Positions 36,777 to 48,120 of a stretch of 64,000 nucleotides of DNA are shown here, piece after piece (the stretch's first letter is position 1; each line of letters opens with the position of its first letter). This DNA is from Typha latifolia (taxonomy: Eukaryota; Streptophyta; Magnoliopsida; Poales; Typhaceae). The position numbers and the translations under genes are program-made. The stretch covers positions 9,869,188 to 9,933,187 of the forward strand of contig CM034101.1 in the NCBI GenBank assembly GCA_019914945.1. Direction: 5' to 3'. The notes under the pieces are model-generated. The model made no database searches, was not told the DNA's origin, and worked only from the letters and a program-made list of their open reading frames with translations.

Positions 36777-38460
36777 TGTTACGATCCAACCACATGGTTT
36801 AGGTTCATCGAGTCGAGTCAACTTGAGTTAGTTAATTAGCTTTATCTTATTATTTAAAATTTTAAATAAATTGAATAATCCGCATATGGATCTGATTCGC
36901 TAAGATTTTCTCCTATAAATAGGACATGTGTTGATAATTACCATTGAATGACTCTATGTTTAGCTAAATTATTCTTTTCGTTTTTATTTTTTATCTTGCT
37001 CATTAAATCGCTTTTATCTTTCTATGAGTAGATCATAGTCGTAGAAGTATTCCAATCTTTTAAACCTTAGCCATCTTCCTCCACCAGCAACCACTCTACC
37101 TTATGGCCGTCTACCGCCACCCTTGTCCATCAGCTACCCACCGACGACCGTTGCATCGTCAGATATTTACCTTTCTATCCCGTTGTAACATTGGTCAACT
37201 ATTTTATTTATATCTGTTCATCTAGGCCTTCAATTTAGATAAAACTAGAGCAATTAGAACTCTATCTCATGAGGCTACCACCACCTAAATTTTCATAATT
37301 TTTCTGCTACCAGGTCGGTCTAAATCTGATGCGTAACATTGTCAAAGCCAATATTCCTTGAACGATAGTTAACACATGATGCAATATGAATGAGGAGGGA
37401 GCAACCACGAGGACTAGGACCTCATCTCCATTACCGTAGGGGTTTCCCCGGGGCCACCACCATCACCAGCAACCACCGGAGGCAAGCCACTCGGGTGGGC
37501 GAAGGCATTGATAGAATCTATCGACTCGTTGAGAGAATCATTATTGGAGAACTTGAAGGAGAACTTGAAGGAGATCCAAATTGCCATCAAAGACTTGATT
37601 CACGCCTTAGCGATGGTTCTCCTAGCCTATCAAAGTCATCTAGTGTTGCCAGCCATGACAAAAACTGACCCCTATCGCGAGAATAATCCAAGCCATGAAG
37701 GAGGGGACGAGATGGCCCAAACTGTGGTCTTGACCCCTCCTTTGGCCATGGGGGAGGTCCCTCGATCACTATAGTCGCAACAATGCCAAAGTAGTCGACC
37801 AAGATAGGTTCCAAGTTGTCTTCTCCGCTCGTTGCGAAAGCTAGGGCTGAAACACTAGCTTTCCACCGACGATAATCCAGCCTCCATCGATCCTAATCTA
37901 GACATCCAACACCTTCCTCGAACCACACGCACCCGAGCCCAGTCTACTATTTGCACCAGAACTGGCCAGAAGACTGCCAGCGATGGAAATTTACTCTATA
38001 GCAAACCCATGGTTGGTGGCCGCGGGTCTGACACTCCAATGATCACCAATGGCCATGGCTGGCTTCCTTGGGTCGACTGCCAGCCAGTGGTGGCTACCAC
38101 AACCACCGACGACTATCAATTGATAGAACCTGGCAAGTACCACCATAAGGGGGCTATCCCTTCATTGGGATGGCTTCATCGGGGCTTCCGGTTGTCGATG
38201 CTCCCCTATAGTAGGGCTATGGATCCCTTTCGCATTCATCAGGGGTCGGTGGACCCATCGGCAATGCACCATGGTTGCCGATACACCATCTCAAACTTGA
38301 ACTCAAGTTTAATTGCCGCTCGCCGTCACATGGACCTACTAGATGGCGACTGCCATTGGCCACCTACCCTGTCCAACCACCACGGAGGCTACAATGACAT
38401 AGTGGGTGATCTACCAGTCGTCTCCTATGTCTACTAGTGGAAAGCTAGGATTTTAGGCCA
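36777..38460 (+). mobile_element. Non-autonomous LTR element, family A copy 2, 3'-truncated
   Basis: LTR 36777-37338 (TGTTACGATCC...GCGTAACA; TATA equivalent CTCCTATAAATAGG), a damaged primer site (TTG-TCAAAGCC at 37339) and an internal part with the family ORF (37390-37774; LRESLLENLKENLKEIQ is a distinctive helical stretch). It runs to about 38460, where it meets an inverted copy. No 3' LTR on this strand. Confidence 0.8.
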
Positions 38461-38504
38461 AGGGGTCTTGCCTCGCTACTAGTGGAAAGCTAGGATTTTA
38501 GGCC
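38431..38504. repeat. Direct repeat at the inversion junction
   Basis: A 29-bp phrase beginning CTACTAGTGGAAAGCTAGGA occurs at 38431 and 38476, 45 bp apart, exactly where plus-strand family-A sequence gives way to minus-strand family-A sequence. Confidence 0.85.
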
Positions 38505-39204
38505 CAGCTTCCACCAAAGGCTAGGGAAGACAACGACGAGCCCATCACGGGAGGCTACTCTGGCATCGCAACTACTACAGTTTGGATCTATAGAGGTGGT
38601 AGGGACTCCTCCGTTATCGGAGATCGTTCTTTCGCCGTAGTTTGGGCCAACTCTTCTCCTTCCCTCGTGAGTTGGAAATTAAAGTCATGGGAGAGCCAAT
38701 TCATCTCAATGCCCTCTACAGCGGATTTAGTAGCCTCCTTCAAAATTCTTTCAACGAGTCTACATAATCTAATTAGCCTTCGCCCACATATGTGGTTCAT
38801 CAACGCAGTGGCTGATGGCACCGAGGAAACCTCTATAGGGATGGAGATGAGTTCTTGGACCTCTCTAGCTGCGATCTCTCTTGGGTTAGCTTTGGATCAC
38901 GTGTTCATCATCGATCGATAAATGATGACTAATACATTTGTTCTGAACTAAATCTAGAATAACTTGATAGGAAAATTATGATATTTAATGGATGATTGCC
39001 TCATGAGTTAGGATTCTTTGGGCTCTAATTTGAGTGGTTTGGAGTTCAAAACAAAATGTTATGGTCAAAATAGTGAGGGAAGGTCGAAATCTGGCTAAAA
39101 TAGATTATTTGACATTGCGGGAGTCGTCAAAGGGTGGCAGATTGTCATGGGATAGTATAGGTTGGTCGTAAGGGTAGGTGGCTCGTGGAAAAAGATGGTG
39201 GCTA
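38461..39204 (-). mobile_element. Family A fragment in inverted orientation
   Basis: On the minus strand this reads as the U5 side of a family-A LTR (39204 down to about 38940), followed by the internal 5' region with the conserved ORF start (AACTCATCTCCATCCCTATA at about 38855) and the segment MPSATALMNHICGRR... to ITEESLPPL (38821-38588). It lies head to head with copy 2. Confidence 0.75.
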
Positions 39205-39370
39205 CACTATAACAATATTAACTAACACTAACATTTTTAATTGTCGGTAAACCAATATCTAAATGTCGGGGAATAATGTTTTAACGGTCACGACACTTTT
39301 CCTGACACTTAGAAGAATGCCCTTAAATATGGTGTCGGCAATTCTTTTTGCTAACATTTATTGTCAATTA
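39205..39370. mobile_element. Possible CACTA-type transposon end
   Basis: CACTATAACAATATTAACTA followed by recurring TGTCGG and ACACTT phrases resembles the terminal and subterminal repeats of plant CACTA elements. Only one end of about 165 bp is present, wedged between two family-A pieces. Tentative. Confidence 0.4.
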
Positions 39371-40071
39371 TGTTATGATCCGACCACGTGGGTTAAGTCG
39401 AGTTGAGTTTATTTATTTTTTAATTATTTCATGATGTAAGCCTTTTAGGCAAGTCTAATTTAGTCATATGAGTCATTAAGGCAAGTCGAAATAAGTCATG
39501 ACAACCCTTGAGGCAAGCCTAGTTAAGGCAAGTCCAAATAAGTTACGACAGCCCTTAAGGCAAGTTTAGTTAAGTCAAGTAAGCCTTTAAGGCAAGTTCA
39601 ATTAAGTTATGTAAGCCTTTAAGGCAAGTCCTAATTCAACCTGTGTCAGCTTTTAGGGCTAATCCTAGTGGAACTCGTTATAACTGACCTCTATATATAT
39701 AGGAGTTGGGCTCCTTTGTTAACCATCCAAGTATTAAGATTAATTGACTTTAGTTTTTATTACCGTATTTACCGTTTTATCGTAGCCGTTAGATCGTCTT
39801 TACCTTTTTAGGAGTAGATCATAGTTGTAGAACCTCCAAAGCATCCAAACCCTAGCCACCACCTTTCTCTAGCAGTCACCCTACCCTACAGCCATCCACC
39901 ACCACCCTTGGTCGCCTGTCACCCTCCGACAACCACCGCAATGTCGAGCATTTAATGTTCTGCCTTATTCTAACCTTTCACCACTGTTTTATTTTTACAT
40001 TTCATTTCGACCTTCAATTTAGGTGAAACTAGAGCCATTAGAATCCTAACTCACGAGGCTATAACCTAATA
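39371..40071 (+). repeat. Family A copy 3 LTR, part 1 (long form with tandem repeats)
   Basis: Begins TGTTATGATCCGACCACGTG. Differs from copies 1 and 2 by an insert of about six to seven imperfect 32-33 bp repeats (about 39440-39640; core AAGCCTTTAAGGCAAGT). TATA equivalent CTATATATATAGGAG at about 39692. Interrupted at 40071 by the chromovirus and resumed at 45203. Confidence 0.85.
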
Positions 40072-40966
40072 TGATTCAAACTTCACTGATGTCGTCTCGA
40101 GCATGGGTACACTTTAGGGGTGTCTTTATTTCTTATTATAGTGTTTAATTCGTAAAAAAAAGTTTTCTATATGTCATGTTCGATATAGGTGGAGTGCATT
40201 CGAATGCGCTTGTGAACGCCCGCATCAAGTTCGCACATCCAGAGAGTGCGAAATATACGTTCGAACGCGCCTGCGAACGTCTGCATCACGTTTGCTCTTA
40301 TAGAGAACGCAAAATATGCGTTCGAACGCGGTCGACGAAAATCTACTATTTTAAGGTTAATAATTGCCATTTTTGAATTGTTTGGTTGGCCTCTAAAGGT
40401 GTGGATGGCAACCATGGAATTATTATTGAATGAATTGAGTTTTTCCCTTATCTCCTTCCTCTTCTTCTCTCTCATTCTCTCATTCCCCGGTGACACCGCT
40501 TCTAGCCTCCCTCGATCGGCCAATCACCCTAGTCCCTTAAGGACGGCCCACTCCTCCCCCTTCTTCCAATCTATCTATCACTTAGTCCTAACCCTTCCAT
40601 CATCCATAACCCTTCCACCTCCACTTACTCACCGGTGCCACCCCATTATCACCGGTCCACCATCCTTCACCATCTTCAAGGATCTCGTGCCACGGATTCA
40701 AAGATGGACTCCCTGATGTTCATCTACTGATATGACGATATCTCAAGATCCCACTTTCTGATTTGCCTAAAACTAGATTTGTTGCACAATTGTTTTCGAG
40801 GGCTACAATATATCAAAATTTCACGTCGATCTGATGGTTTCATCTTTCGAAATCTATTTTCAAAATTCCGTGTCAGATCCTATCCAAATCTAAAAATCGG
40901 GATAGATCGAACCTTCGCCTAAAGGGGAGATCGTATCAAGTTGGTATCAGAGCAGAGATCGTATCA
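40072..40966 (+). repeat. 5' LTR of the chromovirus
   Basis: 895 bp, starting TGATTCAAACTTCACTGATG (decayed TGATACGATTC) and ending GATCGTATCA. Contains three TTCGAA palindromes at 40198-40330 and the phrase CTCATTCTCTCATTCCCCGG shared with the 3' LTR. The terminal 20 bp occur twice (TCGTATCAAG at 40931 and 40960). Confidence 0.85.
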
Positions 40967-40969
40967 AGC

Positions 40970-40984
40970 TGATATCAGAGCCAC
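40970..40984 (+). promoter_or_regulatory. Primer-binding site (initiator tRNA-Met, decayed)
   Basis: TGATATCAGAGCCAC, one mismatch from the canonical TGGTATCAGAGCCAC, three bases after the LTR end. A second TGGTATCAGAGC at 40942 lies inside the LTR and is also present, as TGGTATTAGAGC, in the 3' LTR. Confidence 0.75.
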
Positions 40985-41035
40985 CACCCGCAGAACTGCC
41001 CGACCAAATCGAAATACGGAAGATCCAAGCTTTCA

Positions 41036-42372
41036 AGCCATGTTTGGGTCTCTTACCGAACAAATGGCCATCAACAACCAAATGATGATAGACATGAGGC
41101 GAGAATTACGGGCGACAAGGGAAGCTATGGCGAACGGGAATGCACCATCGACCCCATGACGCGAGTCCACCCCCATGAACCCGCCGCCACCGGTTCAGAT
41201 TTGCAACCACAAGAGCCTTTGCTGCCACCACCCTATGGGCAGAGACAAGCAAGGATGGTTCCACCAGGCCCAATTGCAGGTGAGCCCATCCGACGAGCGA
41301 ACCACTATGGAGATCGCCTTGGAGATCTAGATCCGTGGGCGGGGCAATACGAACCGGAACCATGTCGAGTTAATCAAAATCGAAGAAGGGATCATCAACC
41401 ATTCATGGTGCATCCTCCTCCGGTTAGACAAGGACTAGGATATGATCTGGATCGAGACAACGGTATTCGTGGGCAAATCATGCGTCTCGAATTTCCCAAG
41501 TTCAAAGGTGGCAATCCGATCAATTGGTTGTATATGGTGGAATAATTTTTTGCATACCAGGGTACAATGGAAGAATATAAGGTGACGCTTGCGAGCTTCC
41601 ACCTTGAAGATGCGGCACTTCATTAGTTTCGAGCAGCCAATGCCCATGAGGCTATTGAAACTTGGGCCGACTTTTGCGCCGATATCACGCGGCAATTTAG
41701 AGTGTTGGGTATAAAGACTTCGATGCTCTCCTCTCAAAGACAGTGCAAAGGACCACGATTGGGGCATACCAAGAAGAATTTGAAAGGATAAGTAGCCGAT
41801 GCTAGCCCCTAGGGACGGATTAGTAACTTCGCAACACCTTCATCTCCGGGCTGTGGGGAGACATACAAGCCGACGTGAGGGCTTTAAGGCCTAGAACCTT
41901 AAAGGAGGCCTTTGAAGATGCGGTGCTCATGGAAGACAATCATTGAGCTATGAAGTTACATCTGAAACAGAACTGGACGAGCCAAGGAAGCCGCAATTCG
42001 GTTCAACCAAACATAGCGGTAGGAAATGTTACTAACGTACCAAGAACCGTTGCTGCAATAGTGCCTCCTTGAGCGCCTCTAAAGCCATCCCAAGATGTGA
42101 AGTACGCACCTAGAGGTCCAGGACGAGCACTCACACCTGCTCAAGTAGAGGAACGAAGAGCCAAAGGCCTATGCTTTCATTGTGATGAGAAGTTTGTACC
42201 CGGGCATCGCTACGCTAAACTGATGGGATTGATGATGCTAATCGACGGATTGGAGGAGGTTGAGGATAAAATTATAGTTGAAGATGAGGGTGTGGCTGAA
42301 CAGCAAGGAGGAGTAGCTGAGGAGCAACCCGTGGATGACATGATAGCCGAAATCTTCCTCCATGCCTATTAA
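41036..42372 (+). pseudogene. Chromovirus gag, degenerate
   Basis: Starts near LTEQMAINNQMMIDMRREL (about 41052). Capsid parts are LEFPKFKGGNPINWLYMVE (41489-41545, the classic F-G-DP-WL motif region in altered form). The region LTPAQVEERRAKGLCFHCDE (about 42127) leads into a knuckle CFHCDEKFVPGHRYAKL whose last Cys is missing. Stops and frameshifts throughout. Confidence 0.82.
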
Positions 42373-42379
42373 GGGACAG

Positions 42380-42810
42380 CCACGCCAAAGACTTTGCGGG
42401 TGAATGGTGTACTCAAGAAATCCACAGTGAGAATCTTGATTGACACCGAGTCTACCCACAACTTCATTGACAAGAGGCTCCTTATGAAGATTGGGCTCGA
42501 GTCGGAACCCACGGAAGGATTCGATGTGACGATTAGAGATGGCACCACATTGCGAGCAGATTTTATTTGTGGAGGTGTGGAATTGAAGGTGCAAGGCCAA
42601 ACTTTCACATTGGATCTTTATCCATTGGCCTTGCGAGGTGCCGACATTATTTTGGGGACTCAATGGTTTTGAAGCTTGGGGCCCGTGACATTTGATTTTA
42701 CAAACCTCACATTGACATTTTGGAGGAATGACTAGAGAATGCTGCTAGATGGAAGTCAACTGCTGTTTGAACTTTCAAACGTAGGGGACACAAGGGAGCT
42801 CGCTTCTTTC
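42380..42810 (+). pseudogene. Chromovirus protease with altered active site
   Basis: VRILIDTESTHNFIDKRL (about 42427) is the retropepsin active site but reads DTE instead of DTG. The next motif GTQWF and ...PVTFDFTN are recognisable. A stop after GTQWF and the deletion near 42810 end the frame. Confidence 0.8.
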
Positions 42811-44250
42811 TCAACACCCACCTTTCCTTTCTTCTCAGATCTGCAGAGAGCTAGTGTAGAGGATAGTGATCTAGTCTGACTCATGGAGGAGTTGAGAGAG
42901 AACCTATCAAGCCACTCTGAGCACGAAGAACGCAACGGGTTAGTACTCGAGCACGGGCGGATCAAAGTACCCGGGGACGAAGAGCTATGAAGACTATTGA
43001 TAGCACACTTCCATGATACTCCTATAGCAGGCTATGAAGGGGTCTTACGTACCTACAAGCGCTGACTCAAAACTGTACATGGACAGCGATGAAGTCGGAC
43101 GTGAAGAAGTATGTGCGTGAGTGCCAAATCTGCCAACGAGTCAAATCGGAGACACTCAAGTCAGTGGGCTATTGCAAACACTGCCTATATCGGAGCATAT
43201 TTGGGAGGACATCTCCATGGACTTTATGGAGGGGCTGCCGGTGGTGTACATTGTGGTGGATAGACTGAGCAAATATGCTCATTTCATAGCATTGACGCAC
43301 TCGTTTTCAACGAAAAAGGTTGTTAAAATTTTTGTTCGGAAAGTGGCGTGCTTGCATGGGATGCCTAGGACGATCGTGTCAGACCGGGATCGCATGTTCA
43401 TCAGTGAGTTTTGATATGAGTTCTTCACATTACAAGGGACTTGAGTCAACCTTAGTTCAGCTTATCACCCCAAGACGGATGGCCAAACTGAGTGGTAAAT
43501 CGCGGACTAGAGCAATACTTGCGATGCTTTGTGGCGGACCGACCAAAGGATTGGGTCAAATTCTTTCCATAGGCCGAGTGGTCATACAATACCGCTCATC
43601 ACTCTAGCATTGGCATGACCCTCCTTTGAGGCAGTTTATGGGCGCATTTCCCCTATCTCGCGTGCCTACGATATACTCGCAGCGGCGGATAGGACCGAGC
43701 TTGACTTGGAACTTGCTGATCGAGATGAAAGTTTGAGAAGGCTCAAGATTCACCTAGCAGCAGTCCAAAACTGCATGAAGCAAACTCATGACAAAGGCTG
43801 GCGTGAGCGAGAGTTTGAGGTGGATTAATTGGTGTTCGTTTGAGCTCAACCGTACCGACAATCCACATTGAGGCCAATTTTGAACCAGAAGTTGGGTCAC
43901 AAGTACTATAGTTCGTACTGAGTGCTACAATGAATCGGTCCAGTAGCTTACCGATTGGACCTACCTGAGGGGACCAGGATCCATCTGGTTTTCCATGTAT
44001 CGACATTGAAGGCCCAGATCGGGCCTAACCATATGGTGCGTTCAGCCTTGCCCGAACCAATGGAGGAAGATGGCCTAATTGAACCGGTCCGAGTCTTAGG
44101 CCGCAAGAGAAGACGCCATGGATCCAGATTGGAGAACGAAGTGCTGATCGAGTGACTAGGCAAGCCCACTGACGAGTCTACCTAGGAGCTAGAGTCAGAT
44201 ATCATGGATCGCATCCCCAATTTCAAATCTTGAGGACAAGATTGCGGAAG
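42811..44250 (+). pseudogene. Chromovirus integrase and chromodomain, degenerate
   Basis: Zinc-finger region HFHDTPIAGYEG (43010) with later ECQICQRVKSET in a shifted frame; catalytic core DISMDFMEGLP and VDRLSKYAHFIALTHSF (43210-43310), LHGMPRTIVSDRDRMF (43355); a C-terminal stretch THLVFHVS-like (43985) and a chromodomain-like end RKRRRHGSRLENEVLIE (44105) followed by GKPTDEST-ELESDIMDRIPNF. The core lacks a few residues before VDRL. Chromodomains steer chromoviruses to heterochromatin. Confidence 0.85.
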
Positions 44251-44260
44251 CATGGTGGAT

Positions 44261-45202
44261 TGATACGATTCGGACATCACCGATGTCGTCTCAAGCATGG
44301 GTACACTTTGAGGGTGTCTTTGTTTCTTGTTTTAGTGTTTAATTCTTAAAAAAATGAGTTTTCTGTATATCGGGTTCGAATGCAGGTGGAGTGCATTCGA
44401 ACGCGCTTATGAACGCCTGCATCAGGTTCGCAAATCTAGAGAGTGTGAAATGTGCGTTCGAACACTACGTTCGAACATTCTTGCGAATGCCTGCATCGCG
44501 TTCGCACATACAGAGAATGCAAAATGTGCGTTTGAACGCAATCAGACACGTTCGAATGCGGTTGGCGAAAATCTACTATTTTAGGGTTAATAATTGCTAT
44601 TTTTGAATTGTTTGGTTAGCCTCTAATGGTGTGGATGGCAACCATAGAATCATTATTGAAATAATTGAGTTTTGCCCTTATCTCCTTCGTCTTCTTCTCT
44701 CTCATTCTCTCATTCCCCGGTGACACCGCTTCTAGCCTCCCTCGACCGACCACCAATCACCCTAGTCTCTTAAGGGAGGCCCACTCCTCCCCTTCTTCCA
44801 ATCTATCTATCACTTTGTCCTGACCCTTCCATCATCCATAACCCTTCCACCTCCACTCACTCACCGATGCCACCCTAGTATCGCCGGTCCACCATCCTCC
44901 ATCATCAAGGATCTCGTGCCTCCATCCACGGATTCAAAGACGGAGTCCCTAATGTTTGTATACTGATCGGATGATATTTCGAGATCCCACCATCCGATTC
45001 GCCTAAAATTAGAGTTTTTGGAAAGGTCTGTTTGAGAGTTACAACATATCAAAACATCGCATCGATCCGATGGCTGCATCTTTAGAGATCTATTTTCAAA
45101 TTTTCATATCAGATCCTGTCCAGATCTAAAAATTGGGATAGACTGAACCTTCGCCTAAAGGGGAGATCGTATCAAGTTGGTATTAGAGCAGAGATCATAT
45201 CA
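44261..45202 (+). repeat. 3' LTR of the chromovirus
   Basis: 942 bp, TGATACGATTCGGACATCAC to GATCATATCA, preceded by AAGCATGGTGGAT as priming signal. It aligns with the 5' LTR along its length but has about 45 extra bases in the TTCGAA region, giving five TTCGAA sites (44375-44565). Confidence 0.87.
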
Positions 45203-46660
45203 TCACCACCTAAAATTTTATAATATTTTTACGTTCTGACCAATCCAGATCTAGTTTATAACATTGGTATTAGAGCCGATGTTCATCGTATGATGATTAA
45301 CACGTGTTCCAAGACGAACGAGGAAAGAGCATGGAGGACCAATAACTCATCTCTATTCCTGTGGGTGTTTCACCGGCACCATCGTCATCTCTAGCAACCA
45401 CTAGCGACGAGCCATCGGCATGGGCGAAGGTATGGGCAAAGTCCACGGAGAAGAGAGCCAAGAAAAGATTTGAGAGGGTCGAGAAGGTAATCCAAACCTT
45501 GATGACCATTCTCCTAGCCCAGCACGACCATCCTACACCGCCAGCACTACCAACCATGATGGAATCTGGCCACCCACACCAAGAAAACCCAAGCCGTAAG
45601 GGAGGGGACGAGCCAGCCAAAACACGGCCTCAACCCCTCCTCCGGCCACAGTGGGGTCCCTCCACCACCTCAGATCCTCACAGTCGTCGCTACCGTATCA
45701 AAACAGCCACCACCACAAGGGTCAAGGTCTTCTTCCCCGCGCATGGTGGAAGGTAGAGCCAAAAATCTTAGCTTTCCACTAGCGGTGATCCAGCCCCCAT
45801 CAGCGCCAAACTCCATGTCAGACACCTTCCTTGAAACACCCACACTCGAGCCTAGGCCATTGTTCTCATTAGCACTAGCCAGAAGATCGTCAGTGATAGT
45901 GGTTTATGCTGTAGCAAACCCGCGGCCGATAACCGCAGGTCCGACGCTTCAACGACCATCGACGGCCACGGCTAGCTTCCTCGGGCTGATAGCCAACCAG
46001 TGGTGGCTGTCGCAGCTACTAGTAACCGTGGGTAGTTGAACTCGACAACCACCATTGTAGGAAGCTACCCCTTTGTCGGTGGACCCCCCGGCGATGCACC
46101 ATGGCTGCCACTACACTAGCTCGAGCTCGAGCTCCAATTTGGCCTTCCACCGCCACCGCCGCGATGACCAGCCAGGGGCCGACTGCCGATGACCCACGAT
46201 CAAACCTAGCCATCGTCTCCCCACATGCAACCTGTGGTGGCGCCCCTAGACTGAATTCTAAATTCAGCCCTAGGATTAGGGTTAGGTTATTTGCATGAAG
46301 GTGATGAAGTACACGAATTTTGAGGCATGCCAGATTTTCATGAATTGGTTCAACCACCTCGTGCGGATTAGTATGGGACCTATGTGCATGCCCCCGAGCA
46401 CGAGTACAAGCCTAAGGATGCCTGGTGGAACGACCCGGTGGGCCCATGCCATCAGACTGAGTCAAACTTGCGTGCAGCCCAGGTGCGACATGAGTTGGAC
46501 CCGTGGGCCCATGTCACATGTGACCAGCCTCGACTGCGAGGTCACTTGGCCCGCGATGACATGCCACATTTTGGGATCTAAGCTCAAACCGTCAAGCATG
46601 TATATTTGGATTTAGGTGTTTTCGTGTTTACCATGGCATGGGGATTGCTAATACCTTGGC
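45203..46660 (+). mobile_element. Family A copy 3: LTR end, primer site and internal region
   Basis: The LTR resumes at 45203 and ends TTTATAACA (45263). TTGGTATTAGAGCC (45264-45277) is a near-canonical initiator-Met primer site. The family ORF follows (LISIPVGVSPAPSSSLAT, SAWAKVWAKSTEKRAKK; about 45350-45756), then internal sequence aligning with copy 1 up to about 46530. No second LTR is seen. Confidence 0.78.
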
Positions 46661-48120
46661 AAATCCTATGCCTCTCCAACCTCGTCCACCTAATCTTATA
46701 ATTTATGATGTTCTCAGGTACTCCCACGGTAAAGCCTTCAGTTGCATCCCGAGAAAAGATGTTGATGACAACTAAGGCTTCTAATCCTCTTTTGGAAGAG
46801 AAAACAAACTCTTCATGGACTCATATTGTGAAGCATGCTTGGGCTTCATGATTCCAAGAGTGCCTAGACTAGTATGCATTGGGTTATCCCGGCTCACATC
46901 TTGGAAATGGTTGTTGAAGATGTTCTCTATTTCCCTCGAGTTCATGTTCTATTATTGAGTGAGAGGTAGATCACATGTCAGATAGTTAGTACTTTACCTA
47001 AGGATGATCCTAGGGCATTGGAGGTGCTGAAATATTTACCTACCTTCTTCTATGACATCTAGATTGGAGAGTTGACCTGTGGCTTGGTGGCAAAACAAAT
47101 CATAGGTATTCTACTCAAGTAGCAGTTAATTTGAGGAGTTTGAGCAAGTGAGGCAGTTTAATCAGAGTCGTAGGTGCGGTAGGAGTGAGTGTAAGTGTAA
47201 CTTATTTCAACGATTTATATGAGTAAATCGATCCGATTTGAGCATATCCATGATTTTTTTTCCTCTATTTGATGAGATAGTTTTTCCACGTTGAAAAATT
47301 ATTTATGATTTTTGCCTTGATTTATTTTCTTATTTGTACTCAGGTTTTAGTTCATATTGTTTCTTGGTTTGTCACTCATCCACTTCGATTTTCTTAAATT
47401 GAGTAGTATTCAGCTTTACTTGGTTTCGGTTTTTCTAAACCTAGTAGAATTCGATTTTCTTAAAGTAGATTGGTTTAGTAGAGTTCGATTTTCTAAACTA
47501 AATTAGTTTAGATTTTTAACTTTTGACTTGTACTTGTACTTTTACTTTGCATATCTTTAAACCACCTAGTCGAACTAAGAATCCTATATCTACTCCAAAA
47601 TTTCAGCTTTGTAAACCATTGAGGCTAGACCGATCCAGCAATATGCTAGAATGTGCATTGATCTTGGCTTAGATGTAGGTACGCTAGAATGTGCATTGAT
47701 CTTGGCTTGGATGTAGGTATTCTAGAATGTGCATTGATATTGGCTTGGGTAAGACCTTATTAGAAGGTTTAGGAGTGAGTAATCGACAAGTAAATGTAAA
47801 GTTTAAATATGATGATTTATGTGTTTTATGTTACTCTTGTGGTCGGATTGGCCATAATATTGCGGACTGCCCAACAACTACTAATAAGGTGAACCCATCT
47901 TCCAAGGGTAGTGTGTATCTCTTTGCACCTTATAGGGGAGCCTGTGGTACATTGGTTCTGACGAGGTTGTGATGCAAGAATAGGAGGAATTTTCTTTTGC
48001 TCTGTGGTTGAGGGTAGAGCTTGGAACTCGACGTGGTGGCAGCTAGCTGGGACACGAAATGCCCACAGACCATAAGATTTTTTTTTATTACATCGTTTTT
48101 GTTCAGAGCATGCATTACAT
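46661..48120 (+). pseudogene. Retroelement ORF1/gag-like debris with a CCHC knuckle
   Basis: Scattered coding remnants: KASNPLLEEKTNSSWTHIVK at about 46771; a three-copy 38-bp tandem repeat at 47646-47760; then MCIDIGLGK and LCVLCYSCGRIGHNIADCPT (47815-47875), a CCHC knuckle of the type ending LINE ORF1 or gag proteins in plants. Frames do not connect, so it is a remnant. Family uncertain. Confidence 0.55.
47646..47759 (+). repeat. Triplicated 38-bp unit
   Basis: CTAGAATGTGCATTGATCTT begins copies at 47646, 47684 and 47722. The unit encodes the ARMCIDLGLD-like segment preceding the knuckle; its length is not a multiple of three, so the duplication breaks the frame. Confidence 0.9.

Larger units (their letters stand above)
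40072..45202 (+). mobile_element. Ty3/gypsy chromovirus, internally deleted, nested in the family A LTR
   Basis: 5' LTR 40072-40966, primer site at 40970, gag, protease, integrase and chromodomain, 3' LTR 44261-45202. Reverse transcriptase and RNase H are absent: the frame passes from the protease tail (about 42810) to the segment preceding integrase. 3' flank sequence (CACCACCTAAAATTTTATAA) continues the interrupted family-A LTR. The 5-bp target duplication is no longer readable. Many stops; inactive. Confidence 0.88.

Noticed and set aside
38009..38437. 142-codon frame
   Set aside because: Internal sequence of family A copy 2; the homologous stretch in copies 1 and 3 has stops.
40246..40716. 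156-codon frame
   Set aside because: Lies wholly in the chromovirus 5' LTR; the 3' LTR does not keep it open.
40198..44565. TTCGAA arrays as heat-shock elements
   Set aside because: Heat-shock elements need GAA and TTC units two bases apart in 5-bp modules; here the halves abut directly and spacing between sites is irregular.
11248..45277. TGGTATCAGAGCC-type matches as tRNA genes
   Set aside because: They are retrotransposon primer-binding sites complementary to initiator tRNA-Met; no cloverleaf surrounds them.
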